A model generated the notes under the pieces. The model saw only the letters and a program-made list of their open reading frames with translations, was not told the origin of the DNA and did no database searches. A DNA stretch of 64,000 nucleotides from Salinibacterium sp. TMP30 (lineage in GTDB: Bacteria; Actinomycetota; Actinomycetes; Actinomycetales; Microbacteriaceae), in the NCBI RefSeq assembly GCF_038397785.1, contig NZ_CP151642.1:1612001-1676000 (forward strand), in the 5' to 3' direction. The position numbers were made by a program, and so were the translations under genes. Of the stretch, positions 22,873 through 32,757 are shown piece after piece. Numbering within the stretch: position 1 is the first letter of the stretch; each line of letters opens with the position of its first letter.

Positions 22873-24419
22873 ACCGCGTCTGTCACGAACTCGGTAAGTT
22901 CCGGCAACCTCGCCGGATGAACGAGCGCGCTGACCAGAGTGCCATCCTCGCGATAGTCAGTCGAGAGCACACGTCCCTGCACGTGCAGTCGCGAAATAAT
23001 TTCACCGCGGTCATAGGGAACGAGCAAGGTGACCTCGACCTCAGGCGCTGGCAAGAGCTCCGCAATACGCACGTTGAGTTCGTCAATGCCCTCACCCGAG
23101 CGGGCAGAAACAAAAATTCCCGTCGGCTCGAGACCACGAATCAACAAGCGCTGGTCGTCATCCGCAAGATCGCTTTTATTGAACACAACAATCTCAGGGA
23201 TATCCCGGGCGCCCAGTTCGCCAATCACATCGCGCACCGTAGCAAGCTGAGCGCCCGGATCTGGATGCGACGCATCAACAACGTGCACAATGACATCCGA
23301 CTGCCCAATCTCCTCAAGAGTTGAACGGAAAGCCTCAACAAGTTGGTGCGGCAGATTGCGCACAAAACCAACAGTGTCGCTGAGCGTAAACAGTCGACCG
23401 TCTGCTGTCTCGGAACGCCGCACAGTGGCATCGAGGGTCGCGAACAGCGCGTTTTCGACGAGCACACCAGCACGGGTCAACCGGTTCAACAGACTCGACT
23501 TGCCCGCGTTCGTATAGCCGGCAATGGCCACGCTTGGCACCTCGAAACGATCACGGTTCGCACGCTTCGCCTCACGGGCGGGGGCGAATCCCTTGATCTG
23601 CTTGCGGAGGCGCGCCATGCGCGTATGAATACGGCGACGATCGAGTTCAATCTTGGTCTCACCGGGGCCACGACTACCCATTCCGGCACCCGCACCACCC
23701 ACCTGACCACCAGCTTGGCGAGACATCGACTCACCCCAACCACGCAAGCGAGGAAGCAAGTATTCAAGCTGCGCGAGCTCAACCTGGGCTTTGCCCTCGC
23801 GACTTGTTGCGTGCTGACTGAAGATGTCGAGGATTACCGCGGTGCGGTCAATCACCTTTACTCCCACGACGTCTTCAAGTGCGCGTCGCTGGCTAGGAGC
23901 GAGCTCCGTATCGGCAATCACCGTGTCAGCACCCGTTGCCGCCACCACGTCACGCAGTTCGATCGCTTTTCCCTTACCGAAGTATGTGCTCGGGTCTGGG
24001 TGTGAACGGCTCTGCAAGAGGCCATCAAGCACCACTGCGCCTGCAGTCTCCGCGAGAGCGGACAGCTCACGAAGTGAATTCTCCGCATCGCGCAGGGTGC
24101 CCTGACCATAAATTCCGATGAGAACAACGTTCTCAATCCGCAACTGGCGGTATTCGACCTCGGTGACGTCATCAAGCTCCGTCGAGAGCCCTCGAACACG
24201 CTTGAGCGCGTGGCGATCGTCGCGATCAAACTGGTCGCCATCGCGATCTGACTCATAGTGAGCATCCGATTGCAGCGCTTGCGCGCCGGATGCACCCGAA
24301 CCGAAACGCGTTACCGCGGCATGGTCGGAGCCTTCGCTGGCGAGCACGCGGTCGACGGAACGATCGGCGTCGTTGCCGTCGGAGGCCTCGATACTGGAAT
24401 CTGTTGTAATTCGCGTCAT
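22869..24419 (-). CDS. hflX: GTPase HflX
   Basis: Ribosome-associated GTPase that splits stalled or heat-damaged ribosomes. The 516 residues have an N-terminal HflX domain ([20 protein letters not shown]), a coiled linker with [21 protein letters not shown] and a G domain: G1 [10 protein letters not shown]3 DTVGF and G4 NKSD. About 75 acidic residues precede the domain, longer than in E. coli and usual for actinobacteria. Convergent with lexA (4-base overlap); starts 41 bases from the divergent methyltransferase. Confidence 0.93.
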   Translation of the reverse strand: MTRITTDSSIEASDGNDADRSVDRVLASEGSDHAAVTRFGSGASGAQALQSDAHYESDRDGDQFDRDDRHALKRVRGLSTELDDVTEVEYRQLRIENVVLIGIYGQGTLRDAENSLRELSALAETAGAVVLDGLLQSRSHPDPSTYFGKGKAIELRDVVAATGADTVIADTELAPSQRRALEDVVGVKVIDRTAVILDIFSQHATSREGKAQVELAQLEYLLPRLRGWGESMSRQAGGQVGGAGAGMGSRGPGETKIELDRRRIHTRMARLRKQIKGFAPAREAKRANRDRFEVPSVAIAGYTNAGKSSLLNRLTRAGVLVENALFATLDATVRRSETADGRLFTLSDTVGFVRNLPHQLVEAFRSTLEEIGQSDVIVHVVDASHPDPGAQLATVRDVIGELGARDIPEIVVFNKSDLADDDQRLLIRGLEPTGIFVSARSGEGIDELNVRIAELLPAPEVEVTLLVPYDRGEIISRLHVQGRVLSTDYREDGTLVSALVHPARLPELTEFVTDAV

Positions 24420-24460
24420 TGGGTTAACCCTACTTCTCTAGTATTCGGTAAGTTCTGTGC

Positions 24461-25111
24461 ATGGCTAACGAGCATTACTTCTCGTCAACACCCGAGAGTG
24501 ATCTCAAGTTGCGGACGATTCACGCGACCATTGCTGGGGTCGAGCGCGAACTTGTCACGTCAAATGGGATCTTCAGCCCTATGCGCATCGACGCGGGAAC
24601 CCAAGTTCTTTTGTCGAACGTGCCAGCGCCTCCTCCGGGAGGAAACTTGCTTGATCTCGGGTGCGGTTGGGGTCCGATGGCGCTCACCCTTGCCCTCGAA
24701 TCACCTCATGCAACGGTGTGGGCGGTGGACGTCAACGAGCGCGCACTGGATCTGGTGCGCGCAAACGCCAAGAAATTGTCCATACCCAACATTAACGCGG
24801 TTCTGCCCGCAGATGTTCCCGACGACATAACATTTATGTCTATTTGGTCGAATCCGCCGATCCGCGTCGGCAAGGACGAACTCCACAACATTCTGGAAAC
24901 GTGGCTTCCCCGACTCGAACTGGATGCGGATGCGTGGCTCGTTGTGCAACGCAATCTAGGATCTGATTCATTGCACAGGTGGATGGAATCGACGTTCCCC
25001 AAAGAATTCACCTTTACGCGCGCCGCTACCCACAAGGGCTACCGTGTGCTGAGAGCGCGCCACCGTGCTCTCAGCGAGAGAGCTAGCAGGGAACTAGACA
25101 AAGGGTCTTAG
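24461..25111 (+). CDS. RsmC-like class I SAM methyltransferase
   Basis: 216 residues with SAM-binding motif [14 protein letters not shown] and motif [11 protein letters not shown], the NPP(I/F) signature of N2-guanine rRNA methyltransferases (RsmC/RlmG). It corresponds to the catalytic half of E. coli RsmC alone, the usual single-domain form in Gram-positives. Start [13 protein letters not shown], a typical opening. The upstream gap to hflX is only 41 bases and includes GGGTTAACCC. Likely 16S rRNA modification; the site cannot be told. Confidence 0.85.
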   Translation: MANEHYFSSTPESDLKLRTIHATIAGVERELVTSNGIFSPMRIDAGTQVLLSNVPAPPPGGNLLDLGCGWGPMALTLALESPHATVWAVDVNERALDLVRANAKKLSIPNINAVLPADVPDDITFMSIWSNPPIRVGKDELHNILETWLPRLELDADAWLVVQRNLGSDSLHRWMESTFPKEFTFTRAATHKGYRVLRARHRALSERASRELDKGS

Positions 25112-25986
25112 GCGAGTTCGAGGCTGCCGGTGTAGACGAGCTCGGCTGGCCCGCTGAGCGAGACGTGTTCGCCATCTTCGGTCGGGAACATGCGCACCAC
25201 GACGGTTCCTCCCGGCACCGTAACTCGCCACTGGTGGGGCGCTTGGGGGCCTGCGTAGTGACGAATAGCGAGCGCTGCCGCGACCGCTCCGGTGCCACAC
25301 GACTGAGTTTCGCCGCTTCCGCGCTCGTGAACTCGCATACGGATTGAGCCAACACCATCTTTGATCAACGGCTCGGCGGGGACGACGAACTCCACGTTCG
25401 CACCGTTTTCTGGTGGCGGATCGATGATGGGAATGTAGTTGAGGTCTACCTGGTCAAGTTCAGCTTCTTCGGCGAGAGCCACGACCACGTGCGGGTTGCC
25501 CACGTTGATACCGAGACCTGGACGAGGGACGTCAAGCTCTTTCGCGCGCACCAGCGGCTCGCCCCCGTCGAGCGACCAACGGCCCATGTCTGCCTGATAG
25601 CCGGCCAGGTTTCGCTGCACGTCACGCACCCCGCTGCGCGTGCCAATCGGCAGCGTATCGCCCGGCTCAAAGTCAACAAGGCCGTTCTCGGCAAGATAGT
25701 GAGCAAACACGCGGATGCCGTTGCCACACATTTCTGCGAAGCTGCCGTCGGCATTGCGGTAGTCCATGTACCACTCGGCATCAGCGTCTTCGGCAAGTGC
25801 CGCCGCTCCCACGTCAATATTGGTGGAGCGGACTGCGCGAATGATTCCATCCGCTCCCACACCAAATCGGCGATCGCAGATAGCCGCAACCTGTTGCGGC
25901 GTGAGGTCTAGCTCGCCGTCGGGATCAGCGAACAGCACGAAATCGTTGCCGGTTCCTTGACCTTTAGTGAAGTTGAGTGTCGCCAT
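25108..25986 (-). CDS. dapF: Diaminopimelate epimerase
   Basis: PLP-independent racemase making meso-diaminopimelate for lysine and the cell wall. Both catalytic cysteines are seen: [13 protein letters not shown] and [14 protein letters not shown] prefer the ATG at 25986 ([19 protein letters not shown]), because GGGAG lies 10 bases upstream, against 2 bases for an ATG three codons earlier. The start lies within the 3' end of miaA, so the genes overlap by about 23 bases; the 3' end overlaps the convergent methyltransferase by 4. Confidence 0.95.
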   Translation of the reverse strand: MATLNFTKGQGTGNDFVLFADPDGELDLTPQQVAAICDRRFGVGADGIIRAVRSTNIDVGAAALAEDADAEWYMDYRNADGSFAEMCGNGIRVFAHYLAENGLVDFEPGDTLPIGTRSGVRDVQRNLAGYQADMGRWSLDGGEPLVRAKELDVPRPGLGINVGNPHVVVALAEEAELDQVDLNYIPIIDPPPENGANVEFVVPAEPLIKDGVGSIRMRVHERGSGETQSCGTGAVAAALAIRHYAGPQAPHQWRVTVPGGTVVVRMFPTEDGEHVSLSGPAELVYTGSLELA

Positions 25987-26983
25987 GCTGACCATTCTCC
26001 CTTATCGCTATTGCCAGAGCGTGCCGCACGCGATTTGGGTCGTCGTACTGAAGCCAATGACACTGTTCGTAGCGCTTGAACCAGCCCACCTGCCGACGCG
26101 CGTAACGGCGAGTGAGAGCTGCTGTTTGTTCGATTGCTTCCGCCTGAGTGAGCGCGCCATCCAACTGTTTGATTGCTTGGGCGTATCCGATTGCTCGGGC
26201 GGCGGTGACGCCGAGGCCTTGCGGTCGCAGCCCACGAACCTCATCGAGCAGCCCAGAATCCCACATCTGTTGCACACGTGTGTTCAGCCGAGGTACGAGC
26301 TCATCGCGCGGCGCTGCAACTCCCACGATGTGTGCTGGAGTCCACAGCTTCTTCTCTGCCGAAAGGCCTGCCCCAAAGGGCTTGCCGGTAATTTCAATGA
26401 CCTCAAGCGCGCGCACAATTCGTCGCCCGTTGCTGGCCCCGATCGACTGCGCTGCCTCGGCATCCAACTCGCGTAGTCGGTGAAACAAGATGCCAACGCC
26501 CAGGGCATCGAGCTCTGATTCGAGTCGCGCTCTTACCTGCGGATCGCGCGCCGGGAACTGAAAGTCGTGGATGACGCTCGACACGTAGAGGCCAGAGCCG
26601 CCGACCAAAATCGGGACCTTCCCGGCGCGCTGAATCTCGCGGATGATCTGCCGCGCATCCGCTTGATACTGGGCGACGCTAGCCTCATCGGTGGGGTCAA
26701 GAGCATCGAGCAGGTGGTGCGGGATGCCACGGCGCTCGTTGAGGGGAAGCTTGGCTGTGCCGATATCCATTCCACGGTAAAGCTGCATAGCATCAGCGTT
26801 GATGATCTCTGCTGGGGTTCCCTGCTGGGCTAGCGCATCGGCGAGGTCGAGGGAGAGCTCAGACTTGCCTGTGCCTGTTGCGCCGACGATGACAAAGGGT
26901 TGGTGCGCGGCAGCGCTGTTCTCGCCTGCTGCGGTGAACTCGGCCGCGCCGTCAGGCTCAGCGGAGGGAGTCTGTGGGGTCAT
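25964..26983 (-). CDS. miaA: tRNA dimethylallyltransferase
   Basis: Adds a dimethylallyl group to A37 of tRNAs reading UNN codons; MiaB then methylthiolates it. The P-loop VGATGTGKS and the segment [17 protein letters not shown] are characteristic. The likely start is ATG 26983 ([12 protein letters not shown]), inside the 3' end of miaB, giving 339 residues with a short Ala-rich lead before the P-loop; a longer reading to 27043 would lie deeper in miaB. Position directly after miaB fits joint function. Confidence 0.93.
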   Translation of the reverse strand: MTPQTPSAEPDGAAEFTAAGENSAAAHQPFVIVGATGTGKSELSLDLADALAQQGTPAEIINADAMQLYRGMDIGTAKLPLNERRGIPHHLLDALDPTDEASVAQYQADARQIIREIQRAGKVPILVGGSGLYVSSVIHDFQFPARDPQVRARLESELDALGVGILFHRLRELDAEAAQSIGASNGRRIVRALEVIEITGKPFGAGLSAEKKLWTPAHIVGVAAPRDELVPRLNTRVQQMWDSGLLDEVRGLRPQGLGVTAARAIGYAQAIKQLDGALTQAEAIEQTAALTRRYARRQVGWFKRYEQCHWLQYDDPNRVRHALAIAIRENGQHGDTQLH

Positions 26984-28493
26984 AGATCGGCGTCGTAGAG
27001 ACTCGGACTGTCGGAAGCCCCAGAGAGACGCGCGGGCCAGCATCGCCCGTGGCTACCCCAGTGGGAACACCACAGGATTCGGCGTCGGCGCGATCCCACG
27101 CATCTCCTGCGCTGGTTCGGCGGATGTCGAGAGTGCCGCCGGTAGGGGTATCGGCAATGAGGTGGAATGCCGCAGCTTCCGTGACCGTGAGCGTCACAAC
27201 ATCACCGGGGCGTGGCGTGGCGCTACCGTCGGGAACGTTGAAGTGCACGAGGCGGGAGTCTTCGGCACGACCCGAGAGCCTGGCAGTTTCTGCCTGTTTG
27301 CGGCCCTCGCTGGCGGTAACCATTACGTGAACAGTGCGCCCAATTTGTTTATCGTTCTCTTCGCGTGAAATGCGGTCTTGGAGCGCTGCCAGTCGTTCGT
27401 AACGCTCTTGAACGATCGCTTTGGGGATCTGGTCTGCCATTGTCGCGGCTGGCGTGCCTTCGCGGATGGAGTACTGGAACGTGTAGGCCGACGCGAAGCG
27501 CGCTTCTTCGACTACTCGCAAGGTTTCGGCGAAGTCTTCTTCGGTCTCCCCTGGGAAGCCGACAATGATGTCGGTGGTGATTGCGGCGTGTGGCATTTGT
27601 GCTCGAACGCGCTCGAGAATGCCGAGGAACTTTGTTGACCGGTAGCTGCGTCGCATCGCTTTGAGGATTCGGTCAGAACCCGACTGTAGGGGCATGTGCA
27701 GTTGGGGCATCACGTTGGGTGTCTCTGCCATGGCATCGATGACGTCATCGGTGAAGGCGGCGGGATGTGGGCTGGTAAAGCGCACTCGTTCGAGTCCGTC
27801 GATTGTTCCTGTCGCGCGGAGAAGTTTGCTGAAGGCTTGGCGATCGCCGAACTCAACGCCGTAGGAGTTGACGTTTTGCCCCAGCAGGGTCACTTCGATG
27901 GCACCGTCGTCGACAATCGCCTGCACTTCAGCGAGGATGTCGCCGGGGCGTCGGTCTTTCTCTTTGCCTCGAAGGGCAGGCACGATGCAGAACGTGCAGG
28001 TGTTGTTGCAGCCCACTGAGATCGATACCCACGCACTGTGGGTTGATTCTCGTCTGGTGGGCAATGTCGACGGGAATACGTCGAGGGATTCAAGAATCTC
28101 TAGTTGGGCTTCTTCGTTGTGGCGTGCACGTTCGAGAAGTGCCGGCAGAGACCCCATGTTGTGGGTTCCAAAGACAACGTCGACCCAGGGTGCTTTTTCG
28201 AGGATGACGTTTTTGTCTTTTTGCGCAAGGCACCCGCCGACGGCAATTTGCATGCCGTCGTGTTCCTTTTTGACGCTGGCGAGCATGCCGAGATTGCCGT
28301 AGAGCTTGTTGTCGGCGTTTTCACGGACTGCGCAGGTATTGATCACGACGACGTCGGCGGGACCTGCGGTCGCTCGGATATAGCCGGCGGCCTCGAGGGA
28401 GCCGCTGAGCCGTTCGGAGTCGTGAACATTCATCTGACACCCATAGGTGCGCACTTCGTAGCTGCGCGGGGTGGCCAGTTTTTCGTCAATCAT
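26958..28493 (-). CDS. miaB: tRNA-2-methylthio-N6-dimethylallyladenosine synthase
   Basis: Radical-SAM methylthiotransferase acting after MiaA. Start at ATG 28493 ([22 protein letters not shown]) with AAGG 8 bases upstream; 511 residues. The N-terminal domain has three cluster cysteines ([22 protein letters not shown]) and the radical-SAM domain has [13 protein letters not shown] domain follows ([11 protein letters not shown]... onward), then about 70 extra C-terminal residues (after FHLIADTP) that E. coli MiaB lacks. Confidence 0.95.
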   Translation of the reverse strand: MIDEKLATPRSYEVRTYGCQMNVHDSERLSGSLEAAGYIRATAGPADVVVINTCAVRENADNKLYGNLGMLASVKKEHDGMQIAVGGCLAQKDKNVILEKAPWVDVVFGTHNMGSLPALLERARHNEEAQLEILESLDVFPSTLPTRRESTHSAWVSISVGCNNTCTFCIVPALRGKEKDRRPGDILAEVQAIVDDGAIEVTLLGQNVNSYGVEFGDRQAFSKLLRATGTIDGLERVRFTSPHPAAFTDDVIDAMAETPNVMPQLHMPLQSGSDRILKAMRRSYRSTKFLGILERVRAQMPHAAITTDIIVGFPGETEEDFAETLRVVEEARFASAYTFQYSIREGTPAATMADQIPKAIVQERYERLAALQDRISREENDKQIGRTVHVMVTASEGRKQAETARLSGRAEDSRLVHFNVPDGSATPRPGDVVTLTVTEAAAFHLIADTPTGGTLDIRRTSAGDAWDRADAESCGVPTGVATGDAGPRVSLGLPTVRVSTTPIYDPTDSLR

Positions 28494-28537
28494 GTCTTCC
28501 ACCTTAAGCCTCCGTGGCGACTCAGTTTGACGCTCTG

Positions 28538-29365
28538 CTAACGAAAGATGGGGCCACCGGAAGATTCGCCCGAGCGTGGAGCGAGAGCTGCGGTCACTGC
28601 TGCTGAGACGATGGAGCCTGAGTAGCCCTTGCGCATGAGGAAGCCGCTGAGTCGGCGCTTCGCAGTGACGCTATCGAGCGAGCGGAGCTGAGGCGCACGT
28701 TTGAGTGCGATTTCGTTGGCTCGCTCCTGCTCTTCGTCACGCTCAACGTCTAAGACAGCCGAGATGTGCTCTTGGTCGATCTTACGGCGTCTCAACTCGG
28801 CGCTGATAGCCGAAGCTCCCAGCCCTTTTCGCTCGCGCAGGGTCCGCGTGAGAGTTTCGGCGAGAGCCGCATCGTCGAGTAGACCGGAGCCTTCGAGCCG
28901 CTCTACTTCGCCCTCGATTTCATCTGCTTCGAACTCGCGCGTGCCCAGAAACTGCGTCATCTCATAAGACGACATGCCGCGTCGGGCGAGCGCCCGCATA
29001 CTGACCCGGCTAACCTCCGAAAATCCATCGCGCGCTTGTCGTCTCGCCGCCTTCGACTGGCCTTGTGCCGGCTTCGTTTGCGCCGGCTTCGCCTGCAGAG
29101 GCAACTCTTCGACAGAGTCGGCTCGGTCAGGCTGCTCGTGATCGGGCCGTTGGCTGAAACCAGCCAGAGTCGGGAGTGCACGAACGGGTGCGAGCACCTC
29201 AGGATCAGCGGGCGCCTCGGTTGCGTCTGCAGCGCTGAAGCCGCGGGGGCCAGCCGCAGTTGATTCCTCCGACGACGTCGCGGTCGTCTCGGTGTGTTTG
29301 GTACCAGAGCGGTCACCGAACAGGTTGATGACCGGTGCGATGTGTTCGCCGTCGGAGGATGTCAT
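28538..29365 (-). CDS. recX: RecX family regulator with long N-terminal extension
   Basis: Inhibits or tunes RecA filament growth. RecX three-helix repeats occupy about residues 115-265 ([21 protein letters not shown]..., [21 protein letters not shown]...). The first 110 residues are low-complexity: acidic and Thr/Ser-rich, then a Gln/Lys/Pro stretch ([19 protein letters not shown]). At 275 residues it is far longer than the 150-160 of compact RecX. It follows recA by 8 bases, the conserved order, and would be induced with it. Confidence 0.88.
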   Translation of the reverse strand: MTSSDGEHIAPVINLFGDRSGTKHTETTATSSEESTAAGPRGFSAADATEAPADPEVLAPVRALPTLAGFSQRPDHEQPDRADSVEELPLQAKPAQTKPAQGQSKAARRQARDGFSEVSRVSMRALARRGMSSYEMTQFLGTREFEADEIEGEVERLEGSGLLDDAALAETLTRTLRERKGLGASAISAELRRRKIDQEHISAVLDVERDEEQERANEIALKRAPQLRSLDSVTAKRRLSGFLMRKGYSGSIVSAAVTAALAPRSGESSGGPIFR

Positions 29366-29373
29366 GGCTGAAC

Positions 29374-30534
29374 CTACTGGCCTACGGCCGTTTTGAGCGG
29401 CTCACTTGCTTTATCAACTACCGGTAGCACGGGCCCGTCGGCCTTGGCACTAGCTTTAGCGGCCTTTTCAGCTTTCTCGGCCTTCACCGCGGCATCGGCA
29501 ATCGCCTTTGCCTCGCTAGCATTGGCTGCTTTGGCTTCTGCACCCACGCCAAGCTTGCGCATGATTTTTTGCTCAATCTCTAATGCGATCGCTGGGTTTT
29601 GGATCAGGAATGCACGAGACTTTTCCTTACCCTGGCCGAGCTGATCACCGTCATAGGTGTACCACGCGCCCGATTTGCGCACGATTTCGTGATCCACACC
29701 GAAGTCGATGAGGCTGCCTTCGCGAGAGATTCCAATTCCATAGAGGATGTCGAACTCTGCCTGCTTGAATGGCGGGGCCATCTTGTTTTTGACGACCTTG
29801 ACTCGCGTGCGGTTACCCACGGCGTCCGTGCCATCTTTCAGCGTTTCAATACGGCGAATATCGAGTCGAACGGAGGCGTAGAACTTGAGCGCCTTACCGC
29901 CGGCGGTGGTCTCAGGGCTTCCGAAAAAGACACCGATCTTTTCACGCAACTGGTTGACGAAGATCATGGTTGTGTTGGTCTGGCTGAGGCCACCGGTGAG
30001 CTTGCGCAGCGCCTGCGACATAAGTCGAGCTTGGAGACCGACGTGGGAGTCACCCATCTCACCTTCGATTTCTGCACGAGGAACAAGGGCCGCAACCGAG
30101 TCGATCACGATGAGGTCAATGGACCCGCTTCGTACCAACATGTCGGCAATTTCAAGCGCTTGCTCGCCAGTGTCGGGCTGAGAGACCAAGAGCGCATCGA
30201 TGTCAACGCCCAGCTTTGCCGCGTATTCAGGATCGAGCGCGTGCTCTGCATCGATGAACGCGGCGATTCCACCATTGCGTTGCGCATTTGCGATTGCATG
30301 CAACGTAAGCGTTGTCTTACCAGAAGACTCCGGACCGTAGATCTCTACGATTCGGCCCCGGGGAAGCCCGCCTATACCCAGCGCGACATCGAGAGCGATC
30401 GAGCCGGTGGGGATTACCTCGACCGGAGCGCGTTCGTCGCTGCCAAGGCGCATGACTGAGCCTTTACCGAACTGGCGGTCGATTTGAGCGAGAGCGGTCT
30501 CGAGGGACTTCTCGCGGTCTGCTGCTGATGGCAT
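29374..30534 (-). CDS. recA: Recombinase RecA
   Basis: ATP-dependent strand exchange and co-protease for LexA. Start set at ATG 30534 ([19 protein letters not shown]), 8 bases after GGAG; 386 residues. Walker [10 protein letters not shown] is at about 67-75, with loops L1 and L2 and the core intact. The C-terminal tail of roughly 55 residues is Ala/Lys-rich ([17 protein letters not shown]) instead of the strongly acidic tail of E. coli. A perfect SOS box lies 205 bases upstream. Confidence 0.97.
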   Translation of the reverse strand: MPSAADREKSLETALAQIDRQFGKGSVMRLGSDERAPVEVIPTGSIALDVALGIGGLPRGRIVEIYGPESSGKTTLTLHAIANAQRNGGIAAFIDAEHALDPEYAAKLGVDIDALLVSQPDTGEQALEIADMLVRSGSIDLIVIDSVAALVPRAEIEGEMGDSHVGLQARLMSQALRKLTGGLSQTNTTMIFVNQLREKIGVFFGSPETTAGGKALKFYASVRLDIRRIETLKDGTDAVGNRTRVKVVKNKMAPPFKQAEFDILYGIGISREGSLIDFGVDHEIVRKSGAWYTYDGDQLGQGKEKSRAFLIQNPAIALEIEQKIMRKLGVGAEAKAANASEAKAIADAAVKAEKAEKAAKASAKADGPVLPVVDKASEPLKTAVGQ

Positions 30535-30738
30535 TACATCTTCTCCATTGGTCGTAGGTTGCTGCCCATAGGCTGTCGCGATTCGTGTGGACCGATGATG
30601 CAAGGTCCGCAACCTCCCGACAAAGGCTGTGTTGCTGAATGCCACGTTACGTCGCCGCTCTGACATTTCAGAAAAGTGACGTGCCGTGTGCGTCCAAAAG
30701 TTGTATTCGATTGGGTGTTAGGGAGGAGACTAACAATG

Positions 30739-30754
30739 TCGAACAGATGTTCGA
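30739..30754. promoter_or_regulatory. Perfect SOS box upstream of recA
   Basis: TCGAACAGATGTTCGA is an exact match to the actinobacterial LexA consensus TCGAAC-N4-GTTCGA. It lies between DUF3046 and recA. The stretch 30535-30773 holds no supported gene and should carry the recA promoter(s). Confidence 0.9.
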
Positions 30755-30773
30755 ACACGCCACGCGGGCAGAA

Positions 30774-31001
30774 CTACGATTTCTTAGGTTCGCGTTGCCC
30801 GACGCCGTAGCGGCGGTCCGACGGGACATCCATCGCGTCACACAGCGCCGTCCAGACTTGGCGCGCGGGAACCCCGCGAGAAAGCGCCTGAGCGGCAGTG
30901 ATACCACCAACCGAGCCCAACACTTGATCATTGACGAGCACTCGACCATACGGTTCACCAAACTCATCGGCGACCGCCGTCCAAAACTCGCTCACTCTCA
31001 T
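30774..31001 (-). CDS. DUF3046 family protein
   Basis: 75-residue soluble protein, MRVSEFWTAVADEFGEPYGRV... with VPARQVWTALCDAMDVPSDRRYG, the DUF3046 pattern. It is a small actinobacterial family almost always placed just before recA. No known motif or function. The basic C-terminus (GQREPKKS) ends in the SOS-box region of recA. Position suggests a tie to the recA-recX unit or simply conserved synteny. Confidence 0.85.
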   Translation of the reverse strand: MRVSEFWTAVADEFGEPYGRVLVNDQVLGSVGGITAAQALSRGVPARQVWTALCDAMDVPSDRRYGVGQREPKKS

Positions 31002-31034
31002 GCAACCACCCTATGCTCGCCCACCTTAAGCAGC

Positions 31035-31066
31035 GAATGCCCCGCTCCCAACGGAGCGAGGCATTC
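31035..31066 (-). terminator. Hairpin between clgR and DUF3046
   Basis: Arms GAATGCC-C-GCTCC style, 7 + 6 paired bases with one C/A mismatch, around a CAAC loop (left arm 31035-31048, right arm 31053-31066). It sits 12 bases after the clgR stop. No T-run follows, so it is a hairpin-only terminator candidate. Confidence 0.6.
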
Positions 31067-31078
31067 GACGTGCACTAT

Positions 31079-31387
31079 TTAGCGCGAAATCAAGTTCGAA
31101 TCGAACTCAGCAACGAGCTCATCGGGCAGAGTATCGGGGATCGTCGTTGCGCCTTCGATGATGGCGAGACGATCGCCAACCTCACGCATGATTACGGAGA
31201 TCGGTGTATCGAGAGCTTCAGCAACCGAAGCAAGAATTTCTGAGCTGGCCTCTTTTTGGCCACGCTCTACCTCACTGAGGTATCCGAGGGCAACACTCGC
31301 TTTGCTTGCGACCTGACGAAGGGTGCGTCCCTTTTGCAGGCGCACGTCGCGGAGAACGTCACCGATTTCCTGACGGACTAGAACCAT
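31079..31387 (-). CDS. clgR: XRE-family regulator ClgR
   Basis: Transcription activator of Clp protease and related stress genes in actinobacteria. The 102 residues hold an N-terminal lambda-repressor-like HTH (RQEIGDVLRDVRLQKGRTLRQVAS, SVALGYLSEVERGQKEAS) and a short C-terminus ending DELVAEFDSNLISR. Length, sequence and position between pncC and DUF3046/recA all match ClgR. In Corynebacterium it is itself a Clp substrate; whether that holds here cannot be read. Confidence 0.9.
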   Translation of the reverse strand: MVLVRQEIGDVLRDVRLQKGRTLRQVASKASVALGYLSEVERGQKEASSEILASVAEALDTPISVIMREVGDRLAIIEGATTIPDTLPDELVAEFDSNLISR

Positions 31388-31588
31388 TGGACACTCCCTC
31401 TCTGACTGTGTAGCGCGACCAGATCATTCTGGATAGTCAAGTCTACAGTCACTATCTGTTCAGAACTCTAACCCTTCCAAACTGGAGAGGTCTTGTGAGT
31501 TCGCTAACTGTAACCCAGCCGAAACGTGCATTATTCCCGCCGCACCCTGCAATCTGGCACCAGTTCTGGACATAGACCGAACGGGTAG

Positions 31589-32086
31589 TTAGTTATCGGC
31601 GGTGAGGTGCCCATAAAGGCACTCCAGCGCAGCCTGAACGGTCTGCTGGCGCACCGCATCGCGATTCCCCGTGAACTCGAAATCGCGAGTCTCTACAAAG
31701 TTGTTTGCAGCAAAGCCGATGAACACGGTGCCCGGCGTTTTGCCCTCGTGAGACTCAGGGCCAGCAACTCCCGTAGTGGCCAAACCGTAGGTTGCCTGCT
31801 GGTCACCGACCCCGAGCACCTCACGCACACCTGTCGCCATGTGAGCTGCGACATCCGGATGCACGGTGCCATGGATCGCCAACAAGCTTGCATCAACACC
31901 AAGAACTTGATTTTTGATGGCCGCGTTGTAGGCGACGACCGCGCCGTTGAGCACAGCTGATGCTCCAGGAACGTGAACGATAGACGCCGAAAGCAGACCA
32001 CCGGTCAGTGACTCTGCCAGGGCGAGGGTTTGTCGTTGTTCGGTGAGAATCGCCACGATCTTTGTGGCGAGTTCTTCAGTAGTCAC
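31589..32086 (-). CDS. pncC: Nicotinamide-nucleotide amidohydrolase (CinA C-terminal domain)
   Basis: Deamidates NMN to nicotinate mononucleotide in pyridine nucleotide recycling. The 165 residues are only the CinA C-terminal domain: LALAESLTGGLLSASIVHVPGAS and TTGVAGPESHEGKTPGTVFIG, with the catalytic Ser in the AESLTGG loop. The N-terminal CinA domain is absent, as in the stand-alone PncC proteins. It follows pgsA by 10 bases. The 201-base gap to clgR shows no gene. Confidence 0.9.
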   Translation of the reverse strand: MTTEELATKIVAILTEQRQTLALAESLTGGLLSASIVHVPGASAVLNGAVVAYNAAIKNQVLGVDASLLAIHGTVHPDVAAHMATGVREVLGVGDQQATYGLATTGVAGPESHEGKTPGTVFIGFAANNFVETRDFEFTGNRDAVRQQTVQAALECLYGHLTADN

Positions 32087-32096
32087 TAGTGAGGGG

Positions 32097-32753
32097 TCAC
32101 GCTCCTGAATTGGTTTTGCGGGTGTGGCGCCATGCCTGCCACAGGTATTCGATGCCCGTGTACACGGTCAGAACGACAGCGATCGCCATGACAGACCAGT
32201 TGAGCCACAAGACCCACGGACCGAGAACGGTAAACAACGGAACCAAGAAAAGAGAGATCGCGACCGCTTGTAGGACCGTCTTAAGCTTGCCGCCGCGCGA
32301 GGCAGGGACAACGACGCGAGAAAGCACGGCGAAACGGTAGATCGTTATCCCGAACTCGCGCACCAAGATCACAATCGTGATCCACCAGGGGAGCTCACCG
32401 AGGACCGAGAGAGCGACGAGCGCTCCGCCCGTCAGAACTTTGTCAGCGATCGGATCCAAGATGATTCCGACGTTTGTGATGAGGTTACGGCCACGAGCCA
32501 AGTGACCATCGACAGTGTCAGTCACGATTGCGAAAATGAAGAGCGCTGCAGCGAGATAGCGGATGAGGCTCATCTGGCCGTCATCGAGCAGCAAGAGCCA
32601 GATGAAGAGAGGTGCGAGAAAGATTCGCACCACCGTGATGATATTGGCGACGTTTGCATTCGATGCCGGAGTTTCTCCGTCGCGAATCATTCGTCCGCGC
32701 ATCGAACTAGTCCGTTCAGGCGGACCAGACTGCGAAACTGGTTGGTCGCTCAC
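32097..32753 (-). CDS. pgsA: CDP-diacylglycerol--glycerol-3-phosphate 3-phosphatidyltransferase
   Basis: Membrane enzyme for the first step of phosphatidylglycerol and cardiolipin synthesis. The 218 residues have about 40 polar N-terminal residues, then several helices and the CDP-alcohol phosphotransferase motif DTVDGHLARGRN...GIILDPIADK, with all catalytic Asp residues. It begins 4 bases after ftsK. Phosphatidylinositol-type relatives share the motif, but the ftsK-pgsA-pncC order supports PgsA. Confidence 0.92.
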   Translation of the reverse strand: MSDQPVSQSGPPERTSSMRGRMIRDGETPASNANVANIITVVRIFLAPLFIWLLLLDDGQMSLIRYLAAALFIFAIVTDTVDGHLARGRNLITNVGIILDPIADKVLTGGALVALSVLGELPWWITIVILVREFGITIYRFAVLSRVVVPASRGGKLKTVLQAVAISLFLVPLFTVLGPWVLWLNWSVMAIAVVLTVYTGIEYLWQAWRHTRKTNSGA

Positions 32754-32757
32754 GCGA

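Noticed and set aside
24420-24460. GGGTTAACCC palindrome between hflX and the methyltransferase as an operator
   Set aside because: Ten bases with no second copy nearby and no regulator gene adjacent; likely to occur by chance.
30534-30758. A 74-codon frame before recA that starts in the SOS box and ends over the recA ATG
   Set aside because: No ribosome site, no recognisable protein, Cys/Gly/Pro-rich junk-like composition. The TAATG contact with recA is probably chance.
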